Shown here: positions 14,552 to 23,696 of the stretch, piece by piece | Numbering within the stretch: the first letter of the stretch is position 1 | Layout: every line of letters starts with the position of its first letter | DNA from: Actinomadura cremea | GTDB taxonomy: Bacteria > Actinomycetota > Actinomycetes > Streptosporangiales > Streptosporangiaceae | DNA length: 64,000 nt | NCBI RefSeq assembly: GCF_014648495.1 | Contig: NZ_BMRF01000001.1 | Span: forward strand, 1,043,177-1,107,176 | Direction: 5' to 3' | Position numbers and translations under genes: made by a program | Notes under the pieces: model-generated | Database searches by the model: none | Told to the model about the DNA's origin: nothing | What the model saw: only the letters and a program-made list of their open reading frames with translations

Positions 14552-16789
14552 ATGAGTCTGGCTCTGTACCGCAAGTACCGGCCTGCGACGTTCGCCGAGC
14601 TCAAGGGGCAGGAGCACGTCGCCGAACCGCTGCAGCAGGCGCTGCGCAACGGCCGGATCAACCACGCGTACCTGTTCAGCGGCCCGCGCGGCTGCGGCAA
14701 GACGTCCAGCGCCCGCATCCTGGCCCGCTCCCTGAACTGCGAGAACGGCCCCACCCCGGACCCGTGCGGCAAGTGCGACTCGTGCGTCGCGCTCGGCCCG
14801 ACGGGCTCCGGGCACATCGACGTGATCGAGATCGACGCCGCCTCGCACGGCGGCGTCGACGACGCCCGCGACCTGCGCGAACGCGCTTTCTTCGCGCCCG
14901 TCTCCGCGCGCTTCAAGGTGTACATCATCGACGAGGCGCACATGGTGACCCGGGAGGGCTTCAACGCGCTGCTGAAGCTCGTCGAGGAACCGCCGCCGCA
15001 CCTGAAGTTCGTGTTCGCGACCACCGAACCGGAGAAGGTCATCGGGACGATCCGGTCCCGGACGCACCACTACCCGTTCCGGCTGATCCCGCCGGGGACC
15101 CTCACCGAGCTGGTCGAGGAGATCCTGGAGTCGGAGAACGTCCCGTACGAGGCGTCCGCGCTGCCGCTGGCGGTGCGGGCCGGCGCCGGTTCCGCGCGCG
15201 ACACCCTGTCCATCCTCGACCAGTTGCTGGCGGGGTCGGACGAGGACGGCATCACCTACGCGCGGGCCGTCTCGCTGCTCGGCTACACCGACTCGACGCT
15301 GCTCGACGAGGTCATCGGCGCCTTCGCGGCCCGGGACGGCGGAGCCGTGTTCGCCGCGATCGACCGGGTGATCGAGAGCGGCCAGGACCCCCGCCGGTTC
15401 GCCGCCGACCTGCTCGAACGGCTCCGCGACCTGGTGATCCTGTCGAACGTCCCGGAGGCGGCCGGGTCCGGGCTGCTGAACGGGCCGCCGGACGAGCTCG
15501 AGCAGATGCGCAAGCAGGCGTCCTCGCTCGGGCCGGGGGAGCTGACGCGGGCCGCCGATTTGCTGCACACCGGACTGACGGAGATGCGCGGCGCCACGTC
15601 CCCGCGGCTGCTGCTGGAGCTGGTCGCGGCGCGGATCCTGCTGCCCGCGGCGTACGAGGACGAGGCGTCGATGTTCGCACGCCTCGACCGTCTGGAGCGG
15701 CAGGCGTCCCAGGGCGGCTTCGCCGGGCAGGGAGGAGCGGGAGGGGGGCTCGCACAGTTCGGCTCTCAACAGCCCCCGCCCGCCCAGGGGGGCGACCCCA
15801 CTTCCAGTGTCAACCGCCCGGCCATCCCCGCGCCCGTAGAACCCCGTTCTGTGGATAACTCCCCACCCGCGGAGAGTCGTCCGAGCGCCGATCAGGCCCA
15901 CCGGTCCAACGGCCATGCGCCCCAGCCCGCCGCCCCCGCGCCGCAACCGCAAGCGGCGCCCGCACCACGGACGCAAGCAGCGCCGACGCCCGCACCGCAG
16001 GCCCCGGCCCCGGCCCCGGCCCCGGCCCAGGCCCCGGCCCAGGCGCCGCAGGCGGCGCCCGGACCCGCGTCGGCGGGCGGGCCGGACATCGCCACCGTCC
16101 AGCGGTACTGGCCCGACGTCGTCGAGGCCGTCAAGCAGAAGAGCCGCGCCACCTGGATGGTGATCATGTCCGGGGTCCACCCGGTCGCGCTCGACGGCAA
16201 GATCCTCACCCTGGGCTTCGACGCCGACGGACGGCGCCTCGGCTTCGTCAACGGCGGCCGCGACGTCGTCGTCCGCGAGGTCCTCAAGGAACGGATGGGC
16301 GTCGACTGGCGGATCGAGACCGTCGTCGGCAACTCGGGTCCGCCCGCAGGCGGCGGACGCCCCGGCGGTGGCGGCGGGGCACCGGGCCCGTACGGCGGCG
16401 GCTCGGGCGGCCGACCCACCGGAGGCTTCGGCGGAGCACCCGCACCCGCACCCGCCCCCACGCCCGCCCCCGCACCGCAGCAGCCCGCCCAGGCCCAGGC
16501 CCAGGCCCAGGCCCCGGCTCCGGCTCCGCCGCGGCCCGCCCCCGACCCGTCCGGCCCGGCGCCCGACCACGGACGAGCGGGCCCGGCGCCCGTCCGCGAC
16601 CCGGGCCCGCCCCCACCACCGCCGGACGAGCCGCCGCCCCCGCCCGAGCCCGCCCCGATGGACGAGAGCGACGAGGTCGACCCGGAAGGCGACGCCGACG
16701 CGGACGGGCTCGAGGCGGAGATGACCGGGATGGCGCTCATCCAGCGCGAACTGGGCGGGCAGATCATCAAGGAGATCGACAACTCCTAG
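14552..16789 (+). CDS. dnaX: DNA polymerase III subunits gamma/tau
   Basis: A 745-residue clamp-loader ATPase. MSLALYRKYRPATFAELKGQ is the family N-terminus. GPRGCGKTSSARILARSLNC is the Walker A region, followed by the zinc module with PDPCGKCDSC. VYIIDEAHMV is Walker B and FVFATTEPEKVIGTIRSR the sensor/arginine-finger region. Domains I-III end near residue 370. A long Pro/Ala-rich linker, a conserved block (PDIATVQRYWPDVVEAVKQK) and a second Pro-rich region follow. ATG 14552 has GAGGAGG upstream. It is first in the dnaX-ybaB-recR group. The low-complexity tail is normal for high-GC actinomycetes. Confidence 0.97.
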   Translation: MSLALYRKYRPATFAELKGQEHVAEPLQQALRNGRINHAYLFSGPRGCGKTSSARILARSLNCENGPTPDPCGKCDSCVALGPTGSGHIDVIEIDAASHGGVDDARDLRERAFFAPVSARFKVYIIDEAHMVTREGFNALLKLVEEPPPHLKFVFATTEPEKVIGTIRSRTHHYPFRLIPPGTLTELVEEILESENVPYEASALPLAVRAGAGSARDTLSILDQLLAGSDEDGITYARAVSLLGYTDSTLLDEVIGAFAARDGGAVFAAIDRVIESGQDPRRFAADLLERLRDLVILSNVPEAAGSGLLNGPPDELEQMRKQASSLGPGELTRAADLLHTGLTEMRGATSPRLLLELVAARILLPAAYEDEASMFARLDRLERQASQGGFAGQGGAGGGLAQFGSQQPPPAQGGDPTSSVNRPAIPAPVEPRSVDNSPPAESRPSADQAHRSNGHAPQPAAPAPQPQAAPAPRTQAAPTPAPQAPAPAPAPAQAPAQAPQAAPGPASAGGPDIATVQRYWPDVVEAVKQKSRATWMVIMSGVHPVALDGKILTLGFDADGRRLGFVNGGRDVVVREVLKERMGVDWRIETVVGNSGPPAGGGRPGGGGGAPGPYGGGSGGRPTGGFGGAPAPAPAPTPAPAPQQPAQAQAQAQAPAPAPPRPAPDPSGPAPDHGRAGPAPVRDPGPPPPPPDEPPPPPEPAPMDESDEVDPEGDADADGLEAEMTGMALIQRELGGQIIKEIDNS

Positions 16790-16939
16790 CCGTCCCAGCC
16801 GCCCGAGCCGGAGTCGGCACACCGCCGTCCGCACTTACCCCCGCGCGCCGCGAACCCGTAGTCTCGGGGGACGGACGTCCGGTGGTCGGCGGGTCACCAG
16901 AGAGAAGGCCCTCACCAGGGCCGGAAGAGGGAGTGCACC

Positions 16940-17365
16940 GTGGAACCCGGTGGTCAGTTGAACATCCAGGAACTGCTCCAGCAGGCGCAGGCCATGCAGG
17001 AACAGCTCTTCACCGCGCAGCGCGAGCTGTCGGAGGCCGAGGTCAAGGGCACCGCCGGCGGCGGGCTGGTCACCGCGACCGTCAACGGCGCGGGGGAGAT
17101 CACCGGCCTGACGATCGACCCGAAGGCCGTCGACCCCGACGACCCGGCCGACACCGCGGAGACGATCGCCGACCTGGTGCTCGCCGCGATCCGCGACGCC
17201 GGACGGGAGGCGCGCGAGCTGCAGCAGGAGAAGATGGGGCCGCTCGCGCAGGGCCTCGGCGGCGGGGGCGGCATCCCCGGCATGCCCGGCCTCGGCGGCG
17301 GCGAGGGCGGCGGCGGCCTGCCCGGCGGCTTCCCGGGCCTCGGCGGCGGCACCCCCAAGCCCTGA
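16940..17365 (+). CDS. ybaB: YbaB/EbfC nucleoid-associated protein
   Basis: A 141-residue protein. The dimeric core is [20 protein letters not shown] with [20 protein letters not shown] and [20 protein letters not shown]. The YbaB fold binds DNA non-specifically and is linked to recombination and repair. The C-terminal 40 residues are Gly-rich ([15 protein letters not shown]), a common actinobacterial extension. The start is GTG. It sits between dnaX and recR, the conserved order. Confidence 0.95.
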   Translation: MEPGGQLNIQELLQQAQAMQEQLFTAQRELSEAEVKGTAGGGLVTATVNGAGEITGLTIDPKAVDPDDPADTAETIADLVLAAIRDAGREARELQQEKMGPLAQGLGGGGGIPGMPGLGGGEGGGGLPGGFPGLGGGTPKP

Positions 17366-17412
17366 CGCCGTAACGGCGCGTCCACCAGAACCCGAGCGGA
17401 AGGAAAGGTCCG

Positions 17413-18012
17413 TTGTACGAAGGGGTCGTTCAGAACCTCATCGACGAACTGGGCAGGCTGCCCGGCGTCGGCCCCAAGAGCGCGCAGCGGATCGCCTTCC
17501 ACCTCCTGGCGGCCGACCCGGCCGACGTGGAACGCCTCGGCAAGGCGCTCAAGGAGGTCAAGGACAAGGTCCGCTTCTGCAAGACCTGCGGGAACGTCGC
17601 GGAGGAAGAGGAGTGCCGGATCTGCCGTGACGCGCGGCGCGACCCCCACGTCATCTGCGTGGTCGAGGAGTCCAAGGACGTCGTCGCCATCGAGAAGACC
17701 CGGGAGTTCCGCGGCCGCTACCACGTCCTCGGCGGCGCGATCAGCCCGATCGAGGGCGTCGGCCCGGACGACCTGCGCATCCGCGAGCTGATGCAGCGGC
17801 TCGCCGACGGGGCCGTCACCGAACTGATCATCGCCACCGACCCGAACCTGGAGGGCGAGGCGACCGCGACCTACCTCGCGCGGCTCGTCAAGTCCATGGG
17901 CCTGAGAGTCACCCGACTGGCCAGCGGCCTGCCGGTGGGGGGCGATCTGGAATACGCCGACGAGGTGACGCTGGGCCGCGCATTCGAAGGACGGAGGCTG
18001 CTCGATGTCTGA
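17413..18012 (+). CDS. recR: Recombination protein RecR
   Basis: A 199-residue protein. An HhH motif ([17 protein letters not shown]) is followed by a C4 zinc finger ([19 protein letters not shown]) and a Toprim domain ([19 protein letters not shown] and [20 protein letters not shown]). RecR with RecO loads RecA at gaps. The TTG start at 17413 is chosen because AGGAAAGG lies just upstream and [19 protein letters not shown] is the usual N-terminus. The stop overlaps the next gene by 8 bp. Confidence 0.97.
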   Translation: MYEGVVQNLIDELGRLPGVGPKSAQRIAFHLLAADPADVERLGKALKEVKDKVRFCKTCGNVAEEEECRICRDARRDPHVICVVEESKDVVAIEKTREFRGRYHVLGGAISPIEGVGPDDLRIRELMQRLADGAVTELIIATDPNLEGEATATYLARLVKSMGLRVTRLASGLPVGGDLEYADEVTLGRAFEGRRLLDV

Positions 18013-18556
18013 CACCAACAGCCCGCAGGAATGGACCACCCTCGCCGAGCGGGTGGCCCGGCACGTGGAGAACTACCTCAACGGTCTGGAGGCCGTCGCG
18101 CGCGGTGACGGCGGCACCCAGACGGTGTCGCTGCTCCTGCTGGAGGTGTCGCAGATCATTCTGGCCGGCGCGCAGCTCGGCGCCAGCGCCGACGTGATCC
18201 TCCCGGACAACTGGGAGCCCGAGATGGGCGACGACCCCGACCTCGACGCCGTCCGGACGGGCCTCGCCGAACGCCTCGTCACCGTCGACGAGTACGCCGA
18301 GGTGTTCGACCCGTACAAGGACACCGAGTCCACCGCGTACCGGCTCTCCGACGACCTCGTCGACGTCGCCAGCGACCTCGTCCACGGCCTGCGCCACTAC
18401 CAGCAGGACCGCCCCCTCGAAGCACTGTGGTGGTGGCAGTACTCGTACTTCAACCACTGGGGCAACCACGCGGGCGCCGCGCTCCGCGCCCTCCACGCCG
18501 TCGTCGCGAACGTCCGCCTCAACGTCGCCGAAGAGGTCGCGACGACCGCCGGATAG
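18005..18556 (+). CDS. DUF5063 domain protein
   Basis: A 183-residue, acidic, mostly helical protein that overlaps the recR end and is translationally coupled to it. Conserved blocks are [20 protein letters not shown] and [20 protein letters not shown]. Such DUF5063 proteins regularly follow recR in actinomycetes. The function is unknown; synteny hints at DNA repair or housekeeping. Confidence 0.9.
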   Translation: MSDTNSPQEWTTLAERVARHVENYLNGLEAVARGDGGTQTVSLLLLEVSQIILAGAQLGASADVILPDNWEPEMGDDPDLDAVRTGLAERLVTVDEYAEVFDPYKDTESTAYRLSDDLVDVASDLVHGLRHYQQDRPLEALWWWQYSYFNHWGNHAGAALRALHAVVANVRLNVAEEVATTAG

Positions 18557-18569
18557 CGGAGGCCGGAGC

Positions 18570-18974
18570 TCACGCGCGGGGGCGGTGGGCCCGGACGTCC
18601 ACGGGGCGTCCATCGGGATCGCGCGCCGTCATCGTCCATTGCGCGGGCAGCGTCTCGATCTGCCCGACGGGCCACCCGGCGGCCAGGATGCGTTCGCGAA
18701 CCTCGCACAGTTGCTCGTGCGTTCCCACGCGCAGTCCCCACCCCGCCTTGCCCAGGGGATCCAGGTCGGGGGCGGGGGCGGAGGCCGCGTCGGTTTCGAC
18801 GGCCATCAGATGGTCGGCCCCGCCGACGTCGATGACGGCGATCCGGGGATCGACGGACGTCGCGGCGCGCTCGAAGGCGAACGTCGCTCCGAGCGACTCG
18901 GTGTAGTACGTCACGAGCCGGTCGAGCCCGGTCGTGGACAGGGTCAGATGGTTGATTCCGAGCAGATCCGGCAT
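18570..18974 (-). CDS. VOC-family protein (glyoxalase/bleomycin-resistance fold)
   Basis: A 134-residue protein starting MPDLLGINHLTLSTTGLDRL. The pattern N-H-L-T-L (metal His), FYxxxLGA-like (YTESLGATFAFE) and the C-terminal MTARDPDGRPVDVR matches one VOC module pair. These proteins are dioxygenases, isomerases or drug-binding proteins. ATG 18974 fits the family start. It is convergent with the DUF5063 gene. The substrate is unknown. Confidence 0.88.
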   Translation of the reverse strand: MPDLLGINHLTLSTTGLDRLVTYYTESLGATFAFERAATSVDPRIAVIDVGGADHLMAVETDAASAPAPDLDPLGKAGWGLRVGTHEQLCEVRERILAAGWPVGQIETLPAQWTMTARDPDGRPVDVRAHRPRA

Positions 18975-19054
18975 GATCGGCCGATCGTGGTCCAGCGGGT
19001 GGACGGCACCCGCGCGACGACGACACGGCTTCATCGGGTGGGGACGAGCGGTCG

Positions 19055-19909
19055 TTAGTCGCCGCCGGGCCGCGTGAAGTACGCGGCGCTCTCGGCGTCC
19101 GCCGGGTAGTACGACTCGATCGAGACCTCGTCCAGCGTGATGTCCATCGGGGTGCCGAACGTGGTGATGGTCGAGAACAGCCGCAGCTCACGACCGTCGA
19201 AGCGGACGATCATCGGCGTCACGACGTCGGAGGCGACCGGCCGGTCCGGCGGGTCCTCGTCGCCGGGCACGCCGGCGGCACCGGTCGCGCCGGGGGCCAG
19301 GAGCTCCTCGTAGAGCGCGGTGAGCTCGGGGTCGGGACGGGCGGCGAGCTGGCGCCCGATCCGCGCGCGGAACACCGTGCGCACGTCGGCCAGGTTGACG
19401 ACCAGCGGGGCGAGCCCGCGCGGGTCCAGCCCCAGCCGGACCAGGTTGGCGGGCGGCCGCAGCAGCTCGGGGTCGACGGTCGCGAAGAACGGGTCGACGG
19501 CGCGGTTGGTCATCAGGATGTTCCACCGGCGGTCGAAGACGAGCGCCGGGTACGGCTCGTGCGCGCGGAGCACTCGGGCCACCGCGTCCCGGGCCGCCGC
19601 CAGCGCGTCCGCGCCGAGCGGCCGCTCGGTGTAGCGGGGGGCGAAACCGGCGGCGAGCAGCAGCCGGTTCCGGTCGCGCAGCGGCACGTCGAGCTGGTCC
19701 GCGAGCCGCAGGACCATGTCGGCGCTCGGGCTGGACCTGCCGGTCTCGACCAGGCTGACGTGGCGGGCCGAGACGTCGGCGGCGATCGCGAGGTCGAGCT
19801 GGCTGAGCCGGCGGCGGTGCCGCCATTCCCGCAGGAGTTCCCCGACCGTGTGCACGATCACCGAGGGTACGCACGCCGGGGCGCCGAACGCCATGAAACG
19901 CGAGTTCAT
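19055..19909 (-). CDS. XRE regulator with MmyB-like ligand domain
   Basis: A 284-residue protein. The HTH lies at residues about 23-75 (ELLREWRHRRRLSQLDLAIA, SARHVSLVETGRSSPSADMV). Then comes the MmyB-type PAS-like domain: PYPALVFDRRWNILMTNRAV, LRPPANLVRLGLDPRGLAP and the C-terminal STITTFGTPMDITLDEVSIE. MmyB-like proteins bind a fatty acid or other ligand. It is divergent from the NTF2-like gene at 19945 with a 35-bp gap, and such regulators commonly control the divergent neighbour. The start could also be ATG 19894. Confidence 0.88.
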   Translation of the reverse strand: MNSRFMAFGAPACVPSVIVHTVGELLREWRHRRRLSQLDLAIAADVSARHVSLVETGRSSPSADMVLRLADQLDVPLRDRNRLLLAAGFAPRYTERPLGADALAAARDAVARVLRAHEPYPALVFDRRWNILMTNRAVDPFFATVDPELLRPPANLVRLGLDPRGLAPLVVNLADVRTVFRARIGRQLAARPDPELTALYEELLAPGATGAAGVPGDEDPPDRPVASDVVTPMIVRFDGRELRLFSTITTFGTPMDITLDEVSIESYYPADAESAAYFTRPGGD

Positions 19910-19944
19910 CGACAGCCGCCGAGGGCCGCGGACACACTGCGTCC

Positions 19945-20331
19945 ATGACCACGGAGAACAGAGAGCTCGTCGAACGGGCACTGGCGGGACTGATCGGGAC
20001 GGGCGACGTCGACGCGCTCGGACGGTTCCTGAGCGACGACTTCGTCCACCACCGGCCGGACGCGACCTCGTCGACCAAGACCGAGTGGCTCGCCGCCGTC
20101 CGCGCGGCGCTGGTGCCGACCGCCGGGATGCGGGTCGAGATCGAGCACATGCTGGCCGACGGCGATCACGTCGTGATGCACTCGCGGCGCCGGCTTCCCG
20201 ACGGCGGACCGGAGATCGTGGTCGTCGACGTCTGGCGTATCGACGGCGGCCTGATCGCGGAGGGGTGGGAGATCATCGAGCCGGTGGCCCGGGCGGCCGC
20301 GAACCTGGTGTGGTGGGAGCCCGCCGGCTGA
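19945..20331 (+). CDS. NTF2-like/SnoaL-type protein
   Basis: A 128-residue protein with ENRELVERALAGLIGTGDVD, FLSDDFVHHRPDA, GDHVVMHSRRRLPDGG and VDVWRIDGGLIAEGWEIIEP. This is the cone-shaped alpha+beta barrel of nuclear transport factor 2-like enzymes, which includes polyketide cyclases, limonene epoxide hydrolases and binding proteins. It is divergent from the MmyB-type regulator. The substrate is unknown. Confidence 0.88.
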   Translation: MTTENRELVERALAGLIGTGDVDALGRFLSDDFVHHRPDATSSTKTEWLAAVRAALVPTAGMRVEIEHMLADGDHVVMHSRRRLPDGGPEIVVVDVWRIDGGLIAEGWEIIEPVARAAANLVWWEPAG

Positions 20332-20434
20332 TCCCGCCCGGTCGGGGCGGGGCGACGCGCGCCGGCGGGAACCGGGGACGCGCCGGGGGAGTTGTCCAGG
20401 TGGACGAACTTCAACGGTGAAGGGTGAGTCGGGC

Positions 20435-21496
20435 ATGGCCTCCAGTGGGGCGCCCGCCCTGGCGGTCGTCGGCGCGACGGGCGCGGTCGGGTCGGTGATC
20501 CTCGACCTGCTGTCGACCCGGCGGGACGTGTACGGGGACGTCCGGCTCGTCGCGTCGTCGCGGTCCGCGGGGCGGACGCTCGCCGTGCGCGGGGCGGACG
20601 TGCAGGTCGAGCCGTTGACGCCCGCGGCGTTCGACGGCGTGGACATCGCGATGTTCGCCGTTCCCGGGCCGGTCGCCGCCGAGTGGGTGCCGGTCGCGGC
20701 GGAGCGCGGCGCGGTGGTCGTGGACGGGTCCGGCGTGTTCCGGATGCGGCGCGACGTCCCGCTCGTCGTGCCCGAGGTGAACCCGGACGCGGTGCGGGCG
20801 CGTCCGCGCGGTGTCGTCGCGGGGCCGGGCGGCGCCACCATGACGATCATCGTGGCGCTGGGGGTCCTGCACCGGACGTACGGGCTGCGCGAGGTCGTCG
20901 TCGCGTCGTACGAGGCGGCGTCCGGCGAGGGACGGGACGGCGCCGACACCCTGCACGCTCAGCTGGAGAAGGTCGGCGGCGACCGCGGGCTCGGCAACCG
21001 CGCGGGCGACGTGCGGGGCGTCGTGGGCGACCCCGGGCCGTTCCCGGTGCCGCTGGCCATGAACGTCGTCCCGTGGACGGGCGGCCCGGCCGAGGGCGGC
21101 TGGACGACGCGGGAGCTGGGCGTCCGGGTGGAGACGCGCAAGGTGCTGGGTCTCCCGGACCTGAAGGTGTCGGCGACGGGCGTGCGGGTGCCGGTGGTGA
21201 CGGGGCATTCGGCGGCGGTCCACGCGGTCTTCGAGGAGCCGGTCGACCGGCGGGAGGCGCAGGACGTCCTGGCCCGGTCGCCCGGCGTGGTGCTGTGCGA
21301 CGACCCGGAGGCGCTCGAGTTCCCGACCCCGTCCGACGTCGTCGGCACCGACCCCGTGTGGGCGGGGCGCGTCCGGGTCTCCCCGGACGATCCGCGCGCC
21401 CTCGACCTGTTCCTCAGCGGCGACAACCTGCGCGTGGGATCGGCGCTGAACACCGTCCGGATCGGCGAGCTCCTCGCGGCCGATCCGGGTGCCTGA
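20435..21496 (+). CDS. Aspartate-semialdehyde dehydrogenase-like protein lacking the catalytic Cys
   Basis: A 353-residue Asd-family protein. LAVVGATGAVGSVILDLL binds NADP(H); DGSGVFRMRRDVPLVVPEVN and GHSAAVHAVFEE are family blocks. The active-site motif (A-N-P-N-C-T/S-T in real enzymes) reads AGPGGATM at residues 129-136, so Gly133 stands where the acyl-enzyme Cys belongs. The Gln of the SYQAxSG motif is Glu160 (SYEAASG). Thioester catalysis therefore seems impossible. The gene sits near recR, where other actinomycetes carry lysC-asd, but no lysC is here. GTG 20417 is an alternative start. It may be a pseudoenzyme, with the true Asd elsewhere. Confidence 0.85.
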   Translation: MASSGAPALAVVGATGAVGSVILDLLSTRRDVYGDVRLVASSRSAGRTLAVRGADVQVEPLTPAAFDGVDIAMFAVPGPVAAEWVPVAAERGAVVVDGSGVFRMRRDVPLVVPEVNPDAVRARPRGVVAGPGGATMTIIVALGVLHRTYGLREVVVASYEAASGEGRDGADTLHAQLEKVGGDRGLGNRAGDVRGVVGDPGPFPVPLAMNVVPWTGGPAEGGWTTRELGVRVETRKVLGLPDLKVSATGVRVPVVTGHSAAVHAVFEEPVDRREAQDVLARSPGVVLCDDPEALEFPTPSDVVGTDPVWAGRVRVSPDDPRALDLFLSGDNLRVGSALNTVRIGELLAADPGA

Positions 21497-21566
21497 GCCG
21501 GGGGCGGCCGCACGGGCGCGGCGCGTCCGGACGGTCGGCGCCTGACCGCGCGGCGGTCCGGGCCGT

Positions 21567-22247
21567 ATGGTGGCAGGCGTGACCGAGACGAAGGCGGTGA
21601 AGTCCGAGCAGACCCGCGCCCTGATCGTCCAGACGGCGCTGCGGCTCTTCCGGGAGCGCGGGTACGAGGCGACGACGATGCGCGTGATCGCCAAGGAGGC
21701 GGGCGTCTCGGTCGGCAACGCCTACTACTACTTCGGCTCCAAGGAGGAGCTGATCCAGGCGTACTACGACGAGCTGCAGGACGAGCACGTCGCCGCCTGC
21801 CGCGCCGTCCTGGCGGTGGAGACGGAGTTCGCGTCGCGGCTGCTGGGCGTGCTCAAGGCCCGGGTCGACACGATGGTCCCGTATCACCAGTTCGCCGGGA
21901 AGTTCTTCAAGTTCGCCGCCGAGCCGACGAGCCCGCTGAACCCGTTCAGCGCGGAGTCCGGGCCCGCGCGCGACTCGGCGGTCGCGATCTACCGCGAGGT
22001 CGTGGACGGCTCCGACCTGAAGATCGACAAGGAGTTCCGGAAGGAACTGCCCGAACTGCTGTGGCTGTACTCGATGGGCATCGTCCTCTACTGGGTGCAC
22101 GACAACTCGCCGGGCTGCCGGAAGACGTACCTGCTCGTCGACCGGACCGTTCCGCTGGTGAACCGGATGGTCTCGATGTCCCGAATCCCCGGGTTCAAGT
22201 CGGTCACCCGGGAACTCGTGGACATCATCCGCGACGTTCGCGCCTGA
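21567..22247 (+). CDS. TetR/AcrR-family regulator
   Basis: A 226-residue protein with an N-terminal TetR HTH (LIVQTALRLFRERGYEATTM, then VIAKEAGVSVGNAYYYFGSK) and a helical ligand domain. GTG 21579 is an equally good start. It stands downstream of the Asd-like gene on the same strand and is convergent with the M15-like peptidase gene. The effector is unknown. Confidence 0.9.
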   Translation: MVAGVTETKAVKSEQTRALIVQTALRLFRERGYEATTMRVIAKEAGVSVGNAYYYFGSKEELIQAYYDELQDEHVAACRAVLAVETEFASRLLGVLKARVDTMVPYHQFAGKFFKFAAEPTSPLNPFSAESGPARDSAVAIYREVVDGSDLKIDKEFRKELPELLWLYSMGIVLYWVHDNSPGCRKTYLLVDRTVPLVNRMVSMSRIPGFKSVTRELVDIIRDVRA

Positions 22248-22250
22248 CCA

Positions 22251-23498
22251 TCACGTGTAGGTGATGTCCCAGTGGTCGCTTTCGCGGGCGTACAGCCCGC
22301 CTTCGGGTGACCGGTACAGCCTCGCCCCGTCGCCGCGGACGCCCTCGCGGTCGTAGCCCTCGATCTCGCGGTCGACGCACCTGTTCGGCGCGATGTCGAT
22401 CTTGTAGCCGTTGTAGTGGCTGTGCAGGCCGGACGCGTGCCCGCGCTCGGTGCCGCCCGTGACGACGATCTTGCAGCCGCTCGTCTCCGCGAACCGCAGC
22501 AGTCCCTCGAGGGTCGTCCAGCGGAGCCCGCTGAACGATGTGCACGTCGGCTTCTCCCGGTCCGAGCAGTTCCCGGTCGACCGCCAGTCGATGTCCCGCG
22601 AGCGCAGGACGTTCGTGACGAACTCGTGCTCGAGCCGCATCGACTTCGACAACCGGGGCAGGTCCGGCTCCGCGGGACCACCGGCCTCGACCGCGACCGG
22701 TTCGGCGTCCTTGCTCGGGGCTCGCGGCCGTTCGACCCTCTCGGGTTCGGCCGCGGGCTTCGGGGCGGTCGGCGCCTGGTGGGCCATCGCCCCCGCCGTC
22801 CCTGCGGTCTCTGCAGGCCGCCCGGCGGGTTCGTCCTTCGCCGCCGCATCGTCCTTCCCGGGCGCCTGCAAGGACACGGGCGGCGACGCGGCCACGGACG
22901 GCGGGAACACGGGCGTCGGCGGGCGCCCCATCGGCAGCACCGGCCCGTCGGCCGGCACCGGAGGCCCTTCCAGGGCCCCCTCCGGGCCGGTCGCCGGGGC
23001 CCCGGCCGCCGGGGCCCCGGTCGCGGCCGTGGACGTCGTCATGATGATCGCCGTCGCCGCGAGCATGGTGCCCGCGGCCATGACCAGCAGCCGCGGCGCG
23101 GGACGCCGCAGGTCGAAGCGCCCCGGTTTTCGCCGGTCGACGCACCGGACGTCGGGATCGAAAGCAGCACCGCGAACGTCGGCGCCGCGAACGTCGGCAC
23201 CCGGAGCACGAGCGCCGTGAACGTCGGCGCCGTGAACGTCGACGTTGGGAGCGACGCGGGTATCGGTCGTCAAGGCGTCGGCGCGGCCGAGGGCGTCGGC
23301 GTTGCGAGCGATGCGAAGAACATCGATGGTGCGGCCGTCCGCGCCGTGGACGTTCCGAACGTCCCGGACATCCCGGACGTTCTGCGCGCCGGCGGCTCGG
23401 CCGAGCCGGGCGAGCGCGCGCCGGGTGGCGGCCGCGGCGCGAGCCGCCGTCCGTCCGGGCATGCGGGCAGGGTGGTGGTCGTGCGGCAGCCGTGTCAT
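22251..23498 (-). CDS. Membrane-anchored M15-like (D-Ala-D-Ala peptidase fold) protein with long disordered regions
   Basis: A 415-residue protein. The N-terminal ~135 residues are basic, with repeats such as ADVHGADVHGARAPGADVRG. A hydrophobic segment follows (LLVMAAGTMLAATAIIM), then about 110 Pro/Ala-rich residues. The C-terminal domain has VTGGTERGHASGLHSHYNGY-KIDIAP and ends DHWDITY. This gives the His/Asp/His zinc set of the M15/hedgehog-like fold (SxHxxGxxxD ... HW). A wall peptidase or lysozyme-like protein acting outside the membrane is likely. The ATG at 23498 follows GGGGGATC. The long cytoplasmic N-terminus before the membrane helix is unusual; an internal start is possible. Confidence 0.7.
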   Translation of the reverse strand: MTRLPHDHHPARMPGRTAARAAAATRRALARLGRAAGAQNVRDVRDVRNVHGADGRTIDVLRIARNADALGRADALTTDTRVAPNVDVHGADVHGARAPGADVRGADVRGAAFDPDVRCVDRRKPGRFDLRRPAPRLLVMAAGTMLAATAIIMTTSTAATGAPAAGAPATGPEGALEGPPVPADGPVLPMGRPPTPVFPPSVAASPPVSLQAPGKDDAAAKDEPAGRPAETAGTAGAMAHQAPTAPKPAAEPERVERPRAPSKDAEPVAVEAGGPAEPDLPRLSKSMRLEHEFVTNVLRSRDIDWRSTGNCSDREKPTCTSFSGLRWTTLEGLLRFAETSGCKIVVTGGTERGHASGLHSHYNGYKIDIAPNRCVDREIEGYDREGVRGDGARLYRSPEGGLYARESDHWDITYT

Positions 23499-23696
23499 GT
23501 GATCCCCCCGATCAGCGATGTCAGAGCGCTGCGCCGCCGCATCGGGCGGTGGCGCCGGGGGGCCGCCGGTCGCGTCGCGCGCTCTCACACGGACACGAAC
23601 CGGCTGTTGCTCACAAGCGGCCGACGGAGGGATGCCCCACCATCTGATCTTGTAAACGCCGGGACGTGCGGATGATCCGCACGTCCCCGCGACAGA

